Virus record (IMG/VR): IMGVR_UViG_3300028025_000965
Coordinates: 1 to 35,778 of that record
Direction: 5' to 3' (one strand)
Length of the DNA stretch: 35,778 nt
DNA from: a virus
Positions 1-6,000 of this stretch are shown one piece after another (the stretch's first letter is position 1; the number at the start of each line of letters is the position of its first letter). Under the pieces are notes generated by a model. That model was not told the DNA's origin. It worked only from the letters and a program-made list of their open reading frames with translations, and searched no databases. Both the position numbers and the translations under genes were made by a program.

Positions 1-12
1 CACCGACACGAC

Positions 13-41
13 TTGACAAGGGTATTCAAGAGTGGTATCCT
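13..41 (+). promoter_or_regulatory. Sigma70-type promoter P1
   Basis: A consensus -35 box TTGACA at 13-18 and a -10 box TATCCT at 36-41 are separated by 17 bases. This is the first of five similar promoters on this strand. The predicted transcript begins near 48 and crosses a small hairpin (ACCGA 85-89 with TCGGT 94-98) before P2. Confidence 0.7.
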
Positions 42-101
42 TGCGGTGTTAATTGAATAGGGGTTAATCCCGAAAGAGCGACACACCGAAGAATCGGTAA
101 C

Positions 102-131
102 TTGACAAGAACTTGTCGGGTGTGGTATCCT
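102..131 (+). promoter_or_regulatory. Sigma70-type promoter P2
   Basis: TTGACA at 102-107 and TATCCT at 126-131 have an 18-base spacer. The bases around the -10 box (GGTATCCTT) match those of P1, which suggests duplication. Its RNA would start near 138 and carry the whole structured leader 149-219 into the first gene. Confidence 0.68.
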
Positions 132-148
132 TCGGTTACAAGTTAATA

Positions 149-285
149 GAGAAGGTTAGGCTTGATTAGTTACCTAGTAGAAGCGGGTCGCCCGTGGGTA
201 TCACGACTCTAACCTTCTCGCCTAACTTGACAAGCAGAATTTAATAGTGTAAGATACGGGCAAGAACTAAGAGAGAGAAGGTTAG
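149..285 (+). promoter_or_regulatory. Structured leader with mutually exclusive pairings
   Basis: The 11-mer GAGAAGGTTAG occurs at 149-159 and again, identically, at 275-285. Its exact reverse complement CTAACCTTCTC lies between them at 209-219. The second copy contains the purine-rich ribosome-binding site of the gene starting at 289. The inverted copy can therefore pair either with the upstream copy, forming a closed 71-nt domain and freeing the site, or with the downstream copy, hiding the site. Within 160-208 further arms can form: GCGGG 183-187 with CCCGT 191-195, and a weaker TAG/CTA arm near 167-176. Promoter P3 lies between the inverted and second copies, so its transcripts would escape the switch. 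The repeats are seen directly; the regulatory role is inferred. Confidence 0.5.
227..255 (+). promoter_or_regulatory. Sigma70-type promoter P3
   Basis: TTGACA at 227-232 and TAAGAT at 250-255 have a 17-base spacer. This is the promoter closest to the 91-aa gene. Transcripts would start near 262 and lack the inverted element at 209-219, giving a leader of under 30 nt with an exposed ribosome-binding site. Confidence 0.72.
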
Positions 286-288
286 ATT

Positions 289-564
289 ATGTATAGCCCC
301 TACGGGGGTTCGGGCAGTATCGTAGTTCCACCGCGTCAAGTTCGTGGCACAAGCACACGGCTAGGCTCACGCGGTTGGCGACTAACCGACACTACGCATG
401 GCAAGGCGGTGCGCCGTAAGCGTAACGCTATCGCCAGCGCGGGTGATAGGATACTCCCTACCCTTAGCGATGAACAAGCAGAACTAGCGATGAATAGGCT
501 TATGTCTGATCTGAACTCTGACAAGGGTGTGGCACAAGTCAATAACAATATCCATAATAAGTAG
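289..564 (+). CDS. Hypothetical small basic protein (91 aa), first early gene
   Basis: I do not recognise the family. The ATG at 289 is preceded by the purine-rich site GAGAGAGAAGG (271-281) at good spacing and by promoter P3. The N-terminal half is Gly/Ser/Arg rich with a basic patch near residues 37-46 (HGKAVRRKRN), so nucleic-acid binding is possible. The C-terminal half is more acidic and probably helical. The gene ends in three tandem in-frame TAG codons (562-570). Its place as first gene behind stacked promoters and a structured leader suggests an abundantly made, regulated early protein. Confidence 0.6.
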   Translation: MYSPYGGSGSIVVPPRQVRGTSTRLGSRGWRLTDTTHGKAVRRKRNAIASAGDRILPTLSDEQAELAMNRLMSDLNSDKGVAQVNNNIHNK

Positions 565-569
565 TAGTA

Positions 570-619
570 GTCGCGCCCATAGTGGCACGAGAGTGGTCGG
601 TGCGAGTCCGACACGCGAC
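570..619 (+). ncRNA. Possible miniature cloverleaf (tRNA-like) RNA element
   Basis: A closing stem GTCGCG (570-575) pairs perfectly with CGCGAC (614-619). Inside are three consecutive hairpins: CCA/TGG (577-579 with 583-585), CAC/GTG (586-588 with 593-595, loop GAGA) and GTCGG/CCGAC (596-600 with 608-612). The last has a 7-base loop TGCGAGT, with the 5-bp stem and 7-nt loop of a tRNA T arm. The first two arms are far too short for a normal tRNA and no anticodon arm exists, so it is not a functional tRNA. It could be a structured intergenic RNA, a tRNA mimic, a processing site or a relic. The pairings are seen; the function is unknown. Confidence 0.35.
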
Positions 620-638
620 ACGCTGAAGTTAGGGCAAC

Positions 639-667
639 TTGACTTCACGCCGTAGGTATGCTATACT
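639..667 (+). promoter_or_regulatory. Sigma70-type promoter P4
   Basis: TTGACT at 639-644 and TATACT at 662-667 have a 17-base spacer. The promoter lies just after the cloverleaf-like element and upstream of the membrane peptide gene at 696. A possible TTG start at 639 would lie inside the -35 box, which argues that the real start of that gene is the ATG at 696. Confidence 0.72.
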
Positions 668-695
668 TACGCCACAAGTTAGAGAGGATAGAGTA

Positions 696-824
696 ATGCT
701 ATTATCTAATGGCGACTTGTTCGCCTTAATGATAGCCCTAGTGCTAGGCAACACCACGCTAATCTTAGCGTTCCGTAGAGTCTATGTCCTAGAGCAACGG
801 GTTAGGCGGTTAGGTGGTCGCTAA
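696..824 (+). CDS. Small single-pass membrane protein (42 aa)
   Basis: The ATG at 696 is chosen over an in-frame TTG at 639 because the TTG sits in promoter P4 and would not be transcribed. A site AGAGAGGA (681-688) precedes the ATG. Residues about 6-26 form one hydrophobic segment, followed by a basic and leucine-rich tail (FRRVYVLEQRVRRLGG) that probably stays in the cytoplasm. The stop overlaps the next start (TAATG). I do not recognise a family. A small early membrane protein could act in superinfection exclusion or membrane remodelling, but nothing here proves that. Confidence 0.55.
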   Translation: MLLSNGDLFALMIALVLGNTTLILAFRRVYVLEQRVRRLGGR

Positions 825-1009
825 TGAGTGATAACCTATTACTAGACTTGACACCTCGGCAAGTAGAGGTAGTGCGACAAGCACTACGGCTACAAGAAGA
901 AGCGCACAAGCGCAACGGCTTCAAGGTATTAGAGATAGAAGCGCAAGAGTTTCGATCTTATATATCTGACGCAGTAATAGATAGCCAACGGAACTTGACA
1001 AGGGCATAG
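824..1009 (+). CDS. Hypothetical helical protein (61 aa)
   Basis: The ATG overlaps the stop of the preceding membrane peptide (TAATG), indicating translational coupling. The product is highly charged and predicted helical, with a start (LTPRQVEVVRQALRLQEEA) that resembles an amphipathic or HTH-like helix. It is too short for a confident family call. The 3' end of the gene contains the -35 box of promoter P5, so it also serves as regulatory DNA. Confidence 0.55.
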   Translation: MSDNLLLDLTPRQVEVVRQALRLQEEAHKRNGFKVLEIEAQEFRSYISDAVIDSQRNLTRA

Positions 1010-1023
1010 AGATATGCTATACT
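995..1023 (+). promoter_or_regulatory. Sigma70-type promoter P5
   Basis: TTGACA at 995-1000 and TATACT at 1018-1023 have a 17-base spacer. The -35 box lies inside the last codons of the preceding gene. P5 would drive the amidoligase and glutamine amidotransferase genes. It has the best overall match of the five promoters. Confidence 0.75.
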
Positions 1024-1051
1024 ACAACTATGAAAGAGAGGGGGTGAGAAT

Positions 1052-2314
1052 ATGGAAGAAGTAGAGTGCCACGATTGCAGTAATATCGCCGACATGAACT
1101 TAGAGATGAACGGCGACTACTACTGCGAAGATTGCGCTAATGCTTGCGGTAATTGTAGAGGCGTTCACGCCACCGATAGACTTCGGTGTGTCGGAGATGA
1201 ACTATGGTGTGAAGAGTGTTCTACCGAGTGCCAGCGTTGCGATAGCGGTGTAGATAGAGATGATACTTATAGCGTAGATGGCGAAGAATGGTGTCAGAGT
1301 TGCTATGAGTATAATACCTTCTATTGTAGCAGTTGCGAAACAAGTTACGATAATCACTATGATTACTCTAGCGTTGGCGATGATACTGTCTGCGAGAGTT
1401 GTTATTCCGATAACTGCTACTACTGCGATGATTGCAACGAGAACTACTACGATGATGATCCGTGTGAGTGCCAACTAGGTATTAGTGGTCGCCCATGCCG
1501 TTGCCGTGCCGTAGTGCATGACTACAACTGCAAGCCACCCGTTACTTTCAAGGGTGCTTCTAGACATGGTGTCTATCTAGGCTTCGAGTTGGAAACAGTA
1601 ATCAACGGAGATTATTCCAACGCCTCTAACTATGCTTCGACCAACCTACAAGGTATCGCCATGCTCAAGCATGACGGAAGCATAGGTGCTAACGGCTTCG
1701 AGATAGTAACCGAACCACACTCTCACTCAGAATACCGAGAGAATAGTAAGATACTATGGGATACCATAGACACACTACGCACCGAGCATGGTGCTAGGAG
1801 TTGGGATACCGAGAGTTGCGGACTTCATATCCATATCTCACGGGCAGGGTTTAGTGGCGGGGCACACACGCACCGCTTCTTATCTCTAGTCTATAAGAAC
1901 TCCGAGATGATGATGAAATTTGCGGGTCGCAAGTCCCGTTACGCTAGGTTCAACGATGTCTATACCTTCGATGAGTATGACAAGCCCGTGTTCTCACTCA
2001 AGCACAAGTTAAAGTTAGGTGAGCAGACGGAGAGATACACCGCGGTCAATACTAATAACCGCGACACACTAGAGTTGCGCTTCTTCAAGGGAACTATGAA
2101 CACAAGCGGTGTTCTATCTGCCCTAGACTTAGCGCAAGCAATGGTAGAATACACCCGTGATCTGCGCTTAGATGATGTCAAGCGTGGTGCGTTATCATGG
2201 GATTGGTTCGCCGACTATGTAGTTCAGAATAACGGACTATATCCCGACCTATATATGCGACTTAATAAAATAAGTGGCGTAGATATCAACCGACCAGCAG
2301 AACTAAACGCCTAA
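1052..2314 (+). CDS. Zinc-finger amidoligase (COOH-NH2 ligase) fusion protein
   Basis: This is a two-part protein of 420 aa. Residues about 6-151 hold a dense series of CxxC/CxxH pairs (C6/C9, C25/C28, C32/C35, C53/C56, C60/C63, C81/C84, C92/C95 and more), read as several treble-clef or LIM-like zinc fingers. Residues about 173-400 match the putative amidoligase family: GFELE at 177-181, a KHDGS turn near 206, FEIVTEP at 216-222, CGLHIHIS at 256-263 and LELRFFKGT at 340-348. That fold is related to glutamine synthetase and joins a carboxylate to an amine using ATP. The start follows a strong site GAGAGGGGGTGAG and promoter P5. The next gene, 14 bases on, encodes a glutamine amidotransferase; this pairing is known for phage and bacterial amidoligases. 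The substrate is unknown; cell wall, a peptide or a host protein are all possible. Confidence 0.8.
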   Translation: MEEVECHDCSNIADMNLEMNGDYYCEDCANACGNCRGVHATDRLRCVGDELWCEECSTECQRCDSGVDRDDTYSVDGEEWCQSCYEYNTFYCSSCETSYDNHYDYSSVGDDTVCESCYSDNCYYCDDCNENYYDDDPCECQLGISGRPCRCRAVVHDYNCKPPVTFKGASRHGVYLGFELETVINGDYSNASNYASTNLQGIAMLKHDGSIGANGFEIVTEPHSHSEYRENSKILWDTIDTLRTEHGARSWDTESCGLHIHISRAGFSGGAHTHRFLSLVYKNSEMMMKFAGRKSRYARFNDVYTFDEYDKPVFSLKHKLKLGEQTERYTAVNTNNRDTLELRFFKGTMNTSGVLSALDLAQAMVEYTRDLRLDDVKRGALSWDWFADYVVQNNGLYPDLYMRLNKISGVDINRPAELNA

Positions 2315-2328
2315 GAGGGGGTGAAAGT

Positions 2329-3165
2329 ATGTGTCTACTTGTAGTGTGTGAGCCTAACGGCATACCTAAACAAGAAGAACTACACGCAGGTGCTTGTAGT
2401 AATCCACACGGCTACGGCTTCGCTATTGTAGCAGGTGATAAGATTATATCAGAGCGTAGCATGTCGGCTAAGAAGTCTATTAAACGCTTCTTAGAATTGC
2501 GCGAGCAATACCCTAATGACTATGCTATATGGCACGCAAGATACGCCACGCATGGAGTAAAGAACGAAGCGAACTGCCACCCGTTCAAGGTAGGTGGTAG
2601 TGATCTGACTTACCTAGCGCACAATGGTGTGTTAGATGTAGCAATACCAGCAGGAGATAAGCGTAGCGATACCCGTATCCTAGCCGAAGATATACTACCG
2701 AAGATAGGTGGTGTTGCTTCGCTAGATGATGATACTATATGGAGTATGCTTAGCAAGTGGGCTAGTGGTAGCAAGATAGCGGTGCTTAATCTTGACCCTA
2801 GTGCGGGTAGTCAGATGTATATTATCAACGAGGAATTAGGTAGTTGGGATAGCAACGGCGTATGGTGGAGTAATAGTTCCCACAAGCGCAGTAACTATGT
2901 CGCACCCACCGCTAGTCTATACGATAACGAGTATTGGGTTAGAGAATATAAAGATTACCCCGTGTTAGATGTAGTAGATGAGACTACGGAGTCATTAGAC
3001 TTCTGCCCCTTCTGCCAAGCCTTAATAGATCTTAATGAGAGTGAGTTCTTCTGCGAACTATGCGACACCTGCTTCGATTGCGAGTCGGTGTTAGTAGACT
3101 GCCTATGCTATACTCCTAAGGGTATGTGGCGTAGCGAGAGAAGTCTGCATGACTTCTACAACTAG
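2329..3165 (+). CDS. Class II glutamine amidotransferase with C-terminal zinc ribbon
   Basis: This is an N-terminal-nucleophile hydrolase that would release ammonia from glutamine. After Met removal the catalytic Cys2 is exposed. Family motifs follow in order: NPHGYGFA at 25-32, WHARYATHG at 68-76, AHNG at 97-100 and SDTRILAE at 113-120. The C-terminus (about 226-260) carries a Cys-rich zinc ribbon with CPFC, CELCDTCFDC and CLC, echoing the zinc fingers of the amidoligase upstream. The start has the same GAGGGGGTGA-type site as the upstream gene, so the two are probably made in matched amounts. It likely supplies ammonia to, or trims amides made by, the partner amidoligase. The substrate is not deducible. 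Confidence 0.82.
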   Translation: MCLLVVCEPNGIPKQEELHAGACSNPHGYGFAIVAGDKIISERSMSAKKSIKRFLELREQYPNDYAIWHARYATHGVKNEANCHPFKVGGSDLTYLAHNGVLDVAIPAGDKRSDTRILAEDILPKIGGVASLDDDTIWSMLSKWASGSKIAVLNLDPSAGSQMYIINEELGSWDSNGVWWSNSSHKRSNYVAPTASLYDNEYWVREYKDYPVLDVVDETTESLDFCPFCQALIDLNESEFFCELCDTCFDCESVLVDCLCYTPKGMWRSERSLHDFYN

Positions 3166-3168
3166 AAT

Positions 3169-3191
3169 TCCACAAGTAAAATGCTTGTGGA
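3169..3191 (+). terminator. Intercistronic hairpin
   Basis: TCCACAAG (3169-3176) pairs with CTTGTGGA (3184-3191) around a 7-base loop, an 8-bp perfect stem directly after the amidotransferase stop. No T-run follows, so it is more likely an mRNA-stability or processing hairpin than a full terminator. Confidence 0.4.
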
Positions 3192-3215
3192 TTAACCAAT
3201 AATAGAGAGGCAATA

Positions 3216-3479
3216 ATGACCAACAATACAATACTAAATCTCGCAGATGAACTGCGGATTATCGCTGACGAAATCTCATACAATGCGTATGATGTATCAT
3301 CAGACTTCCACCCACGTGGAACTATCGTCAAGGCACTACCTACACAGACACGCTTCAAGCCTAAGTCTATGTGGGTATCACTAGGTGACGGAACTTACAA
3401 GCACCTTACAGGTAGCAAGGGTTTAACCGCTACTCACTCACGCCTTGAAGGCTACACCGAAGTTATCTTTCAGGGATAA
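3216..3479 (+). CDS. Hypothetical protein (87 aa)
   Basis: I do not recognise a family. The ATG follows AGAGAGG at suitable distance. The N-terminal third is an acidic amphipathic helix (LADELRIIADEI). The rest looks beta-rich, with a KSMWVSLGDGTYKHL segment that may be a small beta-barrel or substrate-contact region. It lies downstream of the amidoligase pair after a hairpin and may be expressed with it. It is complete, and no membrane segment or metal motif is visible. Confidence 0.55.
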   Translation: MTNNTILNLADELRIIADEISYNAYDVSSDFHPRGTIVKALPTQTRFKPKSMWVSLGDGTYKHLTGSKGLTATHSRLEGYTEVIFQG

Positions 3480-3538
3480 CTAGCTCGACCTGAGCATGTC
3501 GCGAATAAACTGCTCTACTATTATAGAGAGGATATGAT

Positions 3539-3694
3539 ATGGCTAATGAACCACAATGGGTAATGGGAGATGACATCGCTAGAGGAATCTATCCTCGATG
3601 TGATAGGTGCGATGAACGCCACGAAGAAGATGATTGTGGTGCTAGTGTCGATGATCCCGATAACCTATACGACTCTATGAATGAGAGGTATTAA
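3539..3694 (+). CDS. Small acidic zinc-knuckle protein (51 aa)
   Basis: This is a short gene with a good site GAGAGG (3526-3531) before the ATG at 3539. An overlapping ATG at 3534 stops after nine codons. The product is acidic and holds CDRCDERH followed by a further Cys at residue 33, a plausible single zinc site (C21, C24, H28, C33). It is one of a run of tiny Cys-rich proteins in this operon and ends two bases before the WhiB start region. The function is unknown; an adaptor or anti-host role is speculation. Confidence 0.5.
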   Translation: MANEPQWVMGDDIARGIYPRCDRCDERHEEDDCGASVDDPDNLYDSMNERY

Positions 3695-3696
3695 CT

Positions 3697-4080
3697 ATGG
3701 GTAGACGAGCAGGTATACCTAATAAAAAACCTAGGCTAGAGATACCAGCAATTAATATTGTAGGGACATGCTCTAGTAATGAGTTCGACCCTGACCTATG
3801 GTGGCATGATACGCCAGATACAGATACAGGATACAAGGCAACCCGAGCAGAAGTTAAGAAGTGTATTGATGACTCAAGTTTCGCGTTGTCTATATGCAAT
3901 AGATGTCCGTCTCAACCCGCTTGCCTTGCTGAAGGTATGCGCCCTGAGAATTTAGAGTGGGGTATATGGGGTGGGCTTACGTCAGGCGAAAGATTATCCC
4001 GTGCCAATGCCGTTGGTGCTGATGTCGTCCGAGAACGTAAGGTAAAATTCTCCGAGAAGATAAGGGCGAATATGAAATGA
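3697..4080 (+). CDS. WhiB-family [4Fe-4S] transcriptional regulator
   Basis: WhiB-like proteins bind an iron-sulfur cluster and region 4 of the housekeeping sigma factor, altering promoter choice. All four cluster cysteines are present in the family spacing: C25, then C67-x2-C70-x5-C76. The GIWGG turn follows at 89-93 with LTSGER. The tail is basic (RERKVKF near 112-118), as in DNA-binding members. The N-terminal extension is rather long. Its stop overlaps the start of the transglycosylase-like gene (ATGA). WhiB genes are restricted to Actinobacteria and their phages, which gives the host phylum. The phage copy probably modulates host sigma-dependent transcription. Confidence 0.9.
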   Translation: MGRRAGIPNKKPRLEIPAINIVGTCSSNEFDPDLWWHDTPDTDTGYKATRAEVKKCIDDSSFALSICNRCPSQPACLAEGMRPENLEWGIWGGLTSGERLSRANAVGADVVRERKVKFSEKIRANMK

Positions 4081-4469
4081 GATCACTACTATTCTTACTG
4101 TTTGTGTCGGTATCATTAGTTCTATTTGACACTCCAACAAGCGGACCGCAAAATAAAAAAGCAGAAGTTCAGACTTCGTGGAGTGAAGCAGATAGCAGGG
4201 CATACGCCCGTGATATGCTACACAAGTGGCAAGATAAACAATGGCTATGCCTTAGTAGATTATGGGGTAAAGAGTCAGCATGGAATCCCAAGGCTTACAA
4301 TAAGATTAAAGTAATGGGCAGGAACGCTGGCGGTATACCGCAACTACTAGGGCTTAGCCCTAACACGCCACCACCATTACAGATAGAGCGTGGCTTATCA
4401 TATATTTACTACCGATACGACACGCCTTGTAATGCGTGGCGACACTTCCTAAAGAAAGGGTGGCACTAA
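4077..4469 (+). CDS. Secreted transglycosylase/APF-like muralytic protein
   Basis: The start overlaps the WhiB stop by 4 bases. Residues 1-17 form a hydrophobic signal or anchor segment after MR. The core from about 57 matches the SLT-like C-terminal domain of actinobacterial aggregation-promoting and transglycosylase proteins: WLCLSRLWGKESAWNP with candidate catalytic Glu66, an AGGIPQ turn at 84-89, the GLSYIYYRY helix and a C-terminal W-x-H segment. C58 and C118 could form a disulfide outside the membrane. It would cut glycan strands of peptidoglycan. It sits in the early operon, far from the late CHAP lysin, so its job may be wall remodelling, superinfection exclusion or host growth rather than lysis. 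Confidence 0.75.
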   Translation: MRSLLFLLFVSVSLVLFDTPTSGPQNKKAEVQTSWSEADSRAYARDMLHKWQDKQWLCLSRLWGKESAWNPKAYNKIKVMGRNAGGIPQLLGLSPNTPPPLQIERGLSYIYYRYDTPCNAWRHFLKKGWH

Positions 4470-4696
4470 TGGCTAAACATATTACAGAACTTAAACCTGA
4501 TTACACTAAGGCTATGGATATCCGTGGTAAACCAACCACAGTATGCCCTTGCGGATGTAACATATGGAACTTAAAAACTTTATTCGAACCTGACACAGGG
4601 GAGATCGAAATGTATTTCCTTGACATGGAGTGCGCTGATTGTGGCACTCTTGCAACAGCACCAACACCGATAGATGACGGAGAAGATTGTGACTGA
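4469..4696 (+). CDS. Small zinc-ribbon protein (75 aa)
   Basis: The ATG at 4469 overlaps the upstream stop (TAATG) and follows AAAGAAAGGGTGG, so it is preferred to an in-frame GTG at 4436. The protein contains CPCGC (residues 27-31) and CADC (about 55-58), the two knuckles of a zinc ribbon, with beta-strands between. It ends in an acidic tail. The family is not recognised; such ribbons often bind nucleic acid or protein partners. Confidence 0.55.
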   Translation: MAKHITELKPDYTKAMDIRGKPTTVCPCGCNIWNLKTLFEPDTGEIEMYFLDMECADCGTLATAPTPIDDGEDCD

Positions 4697-4910
4697 ATTC
4701 TTACACGATGTAGTTCGCAAACAGAATCTAGATACCTATATGCGCAACAACAATAATGATTGGGACGACTTCTTATCCTCGACACAAGAACCGTGGTCTG
4801 ACATAGGCTTAACTCAGATAGCCGTGGACTGGTTAGCTGCCGCAGCCGAGCAACTCCGAACACCAGATACAACAGAACACAATGTCCATTATAGTGGAGG
4901 CCCATACTAA
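4674..4910 (+). CDS. Hypothetical protein (78 aa)
   Basis: The reading frame overlaps the preceding gene by 23 bases if ATG 4674 is used. An in-frame GTG at 4689, close behind CGGAGAAG, is an alternative that gives 73 aa. It has no Cys motif. The sequence is acidic in the middle (NNNNDWDDF) with an amphipathic helix near DIGLTQIAVDWLAAAAEQL. Its stop overlaps the next start (TAATG). The function is not recognised. Confidence 0.5.
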   Translation: MTEKIVTEFLHDVVRKQNLDTYMRNNNNDWDDFLSSTQEPWSDIGLTQIAVDWLAAAAEQLRTPDTTEHNVHYSGGPY

Positions 4911-5083
4911 TGCCGACATATGAATATAGATGTAACAAGTGCCTAGCACTACAAGTTCTAAGCCGTAGCGTAGATGATAGAGATCAAGAAGTTATCTGCG
5001 TATGCGGTGAGCAAATGAATCGCGTATACAACACACCTGGAATCCAATTCAAGGGTTCAGGTTTCTATTCCACAGGGGGGTGA
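4910..5083 (+). CDS. FmdB-type zinc-ribbon protein (57 aa)
   Basis: The N-terminus MPTYEYRCNKC is the signature of FmdB-like putative regulatory proteins, followed by a second knuckle CVCG (30-33). Together they form one zinc ribbon. The C-terminus ends in a conserved-looking FKGSGFY segment, also typical of the family. The start overlaps the upstream stop. Phage copies are common; their role is unproven but probably regulatory or protein-binding. Confidence 0.75.
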   Translation: MPTYEYRCNKCLALQVLSRSVDDRDQEVICVCGEQMNRVYNTPGIQFKGSGFYSTGG

Positions 5084-5085
5084 GA

Positions 5086-5226
5086 ATGGATATTATATAT
5101 GACGAAGGTTGGGAAGATATGCCTGAAGATTTTGTGGCAGATATCACCGATGAAGAAGTTGTAAAGATTGTAGAAGAACTAATCGCTTTAGATATAGATT
5201 ACGAACAGGTGTCTGAAGAGATTTGA
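5086..5226 (+). CDS. Small acidic protein (46 aa)
   Basis: This is the last gene of the rightward operon. The ATG at 5086 lies just behind GGGGGGTGAGA, the same kind of site used at 1052 and 2329. The product is strongly acidic and helical (TDEEVVKIVEELIALDID). It is short, but the start site and tight packing support it. A DNA mimic or inhibitor role is possible from charge alone; no family is recognised. Confidence 0.45.
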   Translation: MDIIYDEGWEDMPEDFVADITDEEVVKIVEELIALDIDYEQVSEEI

Positions 5227-5261
5227 TTTGGCTTATAAGATTGCTACTAAAGGTAACAAAA

Positions 5262-5307
5262 AAAGTGCCACCTATTCCGCTATTTATTATAGTGGTAGTG
5301 GCACTTT
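5262..5307. terminator. Bidirectional terminator between convergent operons
   Basis: AAAGTGCCAC (5262-5271) pairs perfectly with GTGGCACTTT (5298-5307), a 10-bp stem around a 26-base AT-rich loop. On the minus strand the stem is followed by a run of seven T, a classic intrinsic terminator for the leftward operon. On the plus strand the T-tract is shorter (TTTACTTT). It lies exactly between the stops of the converging genes. Confidence 0.75.
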
Positions 5308-5316
5308 ACTTTGGTA

Positions 5317-6000
5317 TTATATATTCTCTTCTTGGGATTCTTCTTCTATTTGATTTTCTTCTTCCGAGATACTAGGATTGTCTGGGTCTCTGTAAGGTCT
5401 GTAACCACCAAGCTTAATGATTAATCTTTTGACTGCTCGACCACCTCTCATTCGGGCAGCATCATCGCTACCTAGAGATAGATAATTTGCTATCTCTTTG
5501 TAGTCCATAGACTCAGCATAACGGAAGAAGAGTATCTTTCTATCCTCTTTACTCAACTTCCAATATGCCGAGTCTATTTCCATCATCATCACCGCTAGGT
5601 TACCACCTTCTGATGGCACACTATGGCCTCGAAGTCCACCTAGATCAAGCTTATTTGTAACACCATACTCATTACGCAACACAGCAGGGAGCAGTGCTTC
5701 TACAACTTCTGCCTCATAATAATATAGATCAGAGTAATCATAACCTATACTCTTGGCCTTCCAACGCTGACAATAATCTAATGCTTGATTGCGAAGCGAA
5801 CGATAGATTAAATTCTTTGCGTCTTTTTCTCCGATACTTTCCCAGTCATCAAGTTTATTAGGGTGAGTAGCAAACCATTCATATAAGGTTTGCTTTATAT
5901 CTTCGAGTTCAACCATGTCAAACTTACGGTGATACTCAGACGCTACTGCGGTAGCAATATAATCCCACTTCTCAATGCGTTCCCAATCCAATGCTACCAC
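5317..6000 (-). CDS. Sigma-factor-like transcription protein
   Basis: The frame opens to 6105 but would overlap the upstream phosphoesterase by 112 bases. GTG at 6000 overlaps that gene's stop and has GGAAAG upstream, giving 227 aa. Residues about 145-197 look like sigma region 4: DRKILFFRYAESMDYKEIANYL, split by KEIA in the turn of the helix-turn-helix, then a basic recognition helix ending GGRAVKRLI. Residues about 15-80 (KWDYIATAVASEY ... ARNQALDY-like helices) could be region 2. The C-terminus is a Glu-rich tail. As last gene of the leftward operon it may direct RNA polymerase to late genes. Confidence 0.65.
   Translation of the reverse strand: MVALDWERIEKWDYIATAVASEYHRKFDMVELEDIKQTLYEWFATHPNKLDDWESIGEKDAKNLIYRSLRNQALDYCQRWKAKSIGYDYSDLYYYEAEVVEALLPAVLRNEYGVTNKLDLGGLRGHSVPSEGGNLAVMMMEIDSAYWKLSKEDRKILFFRYAESMDYKEIANYLSLGSDDAARMRGGRAVKRLIIKLGGYRPYRDPDNPSISEEENQIEEESQEENI

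Noticed and set aside
149-219. tRNA gene closed by an 11-bp stem
   Set aside because: No anticodon or T loop of normal size; the stem is better explained by the leader repeat.
1202-1474. Leftward hydrophobic ORF inside the amidoligase gene
   Set aside because: Its Ile/Val runs come from reading the Asp/Tyr/Cys-rich zinc region in the opposite strand; no start site and fully inside a strong gene.
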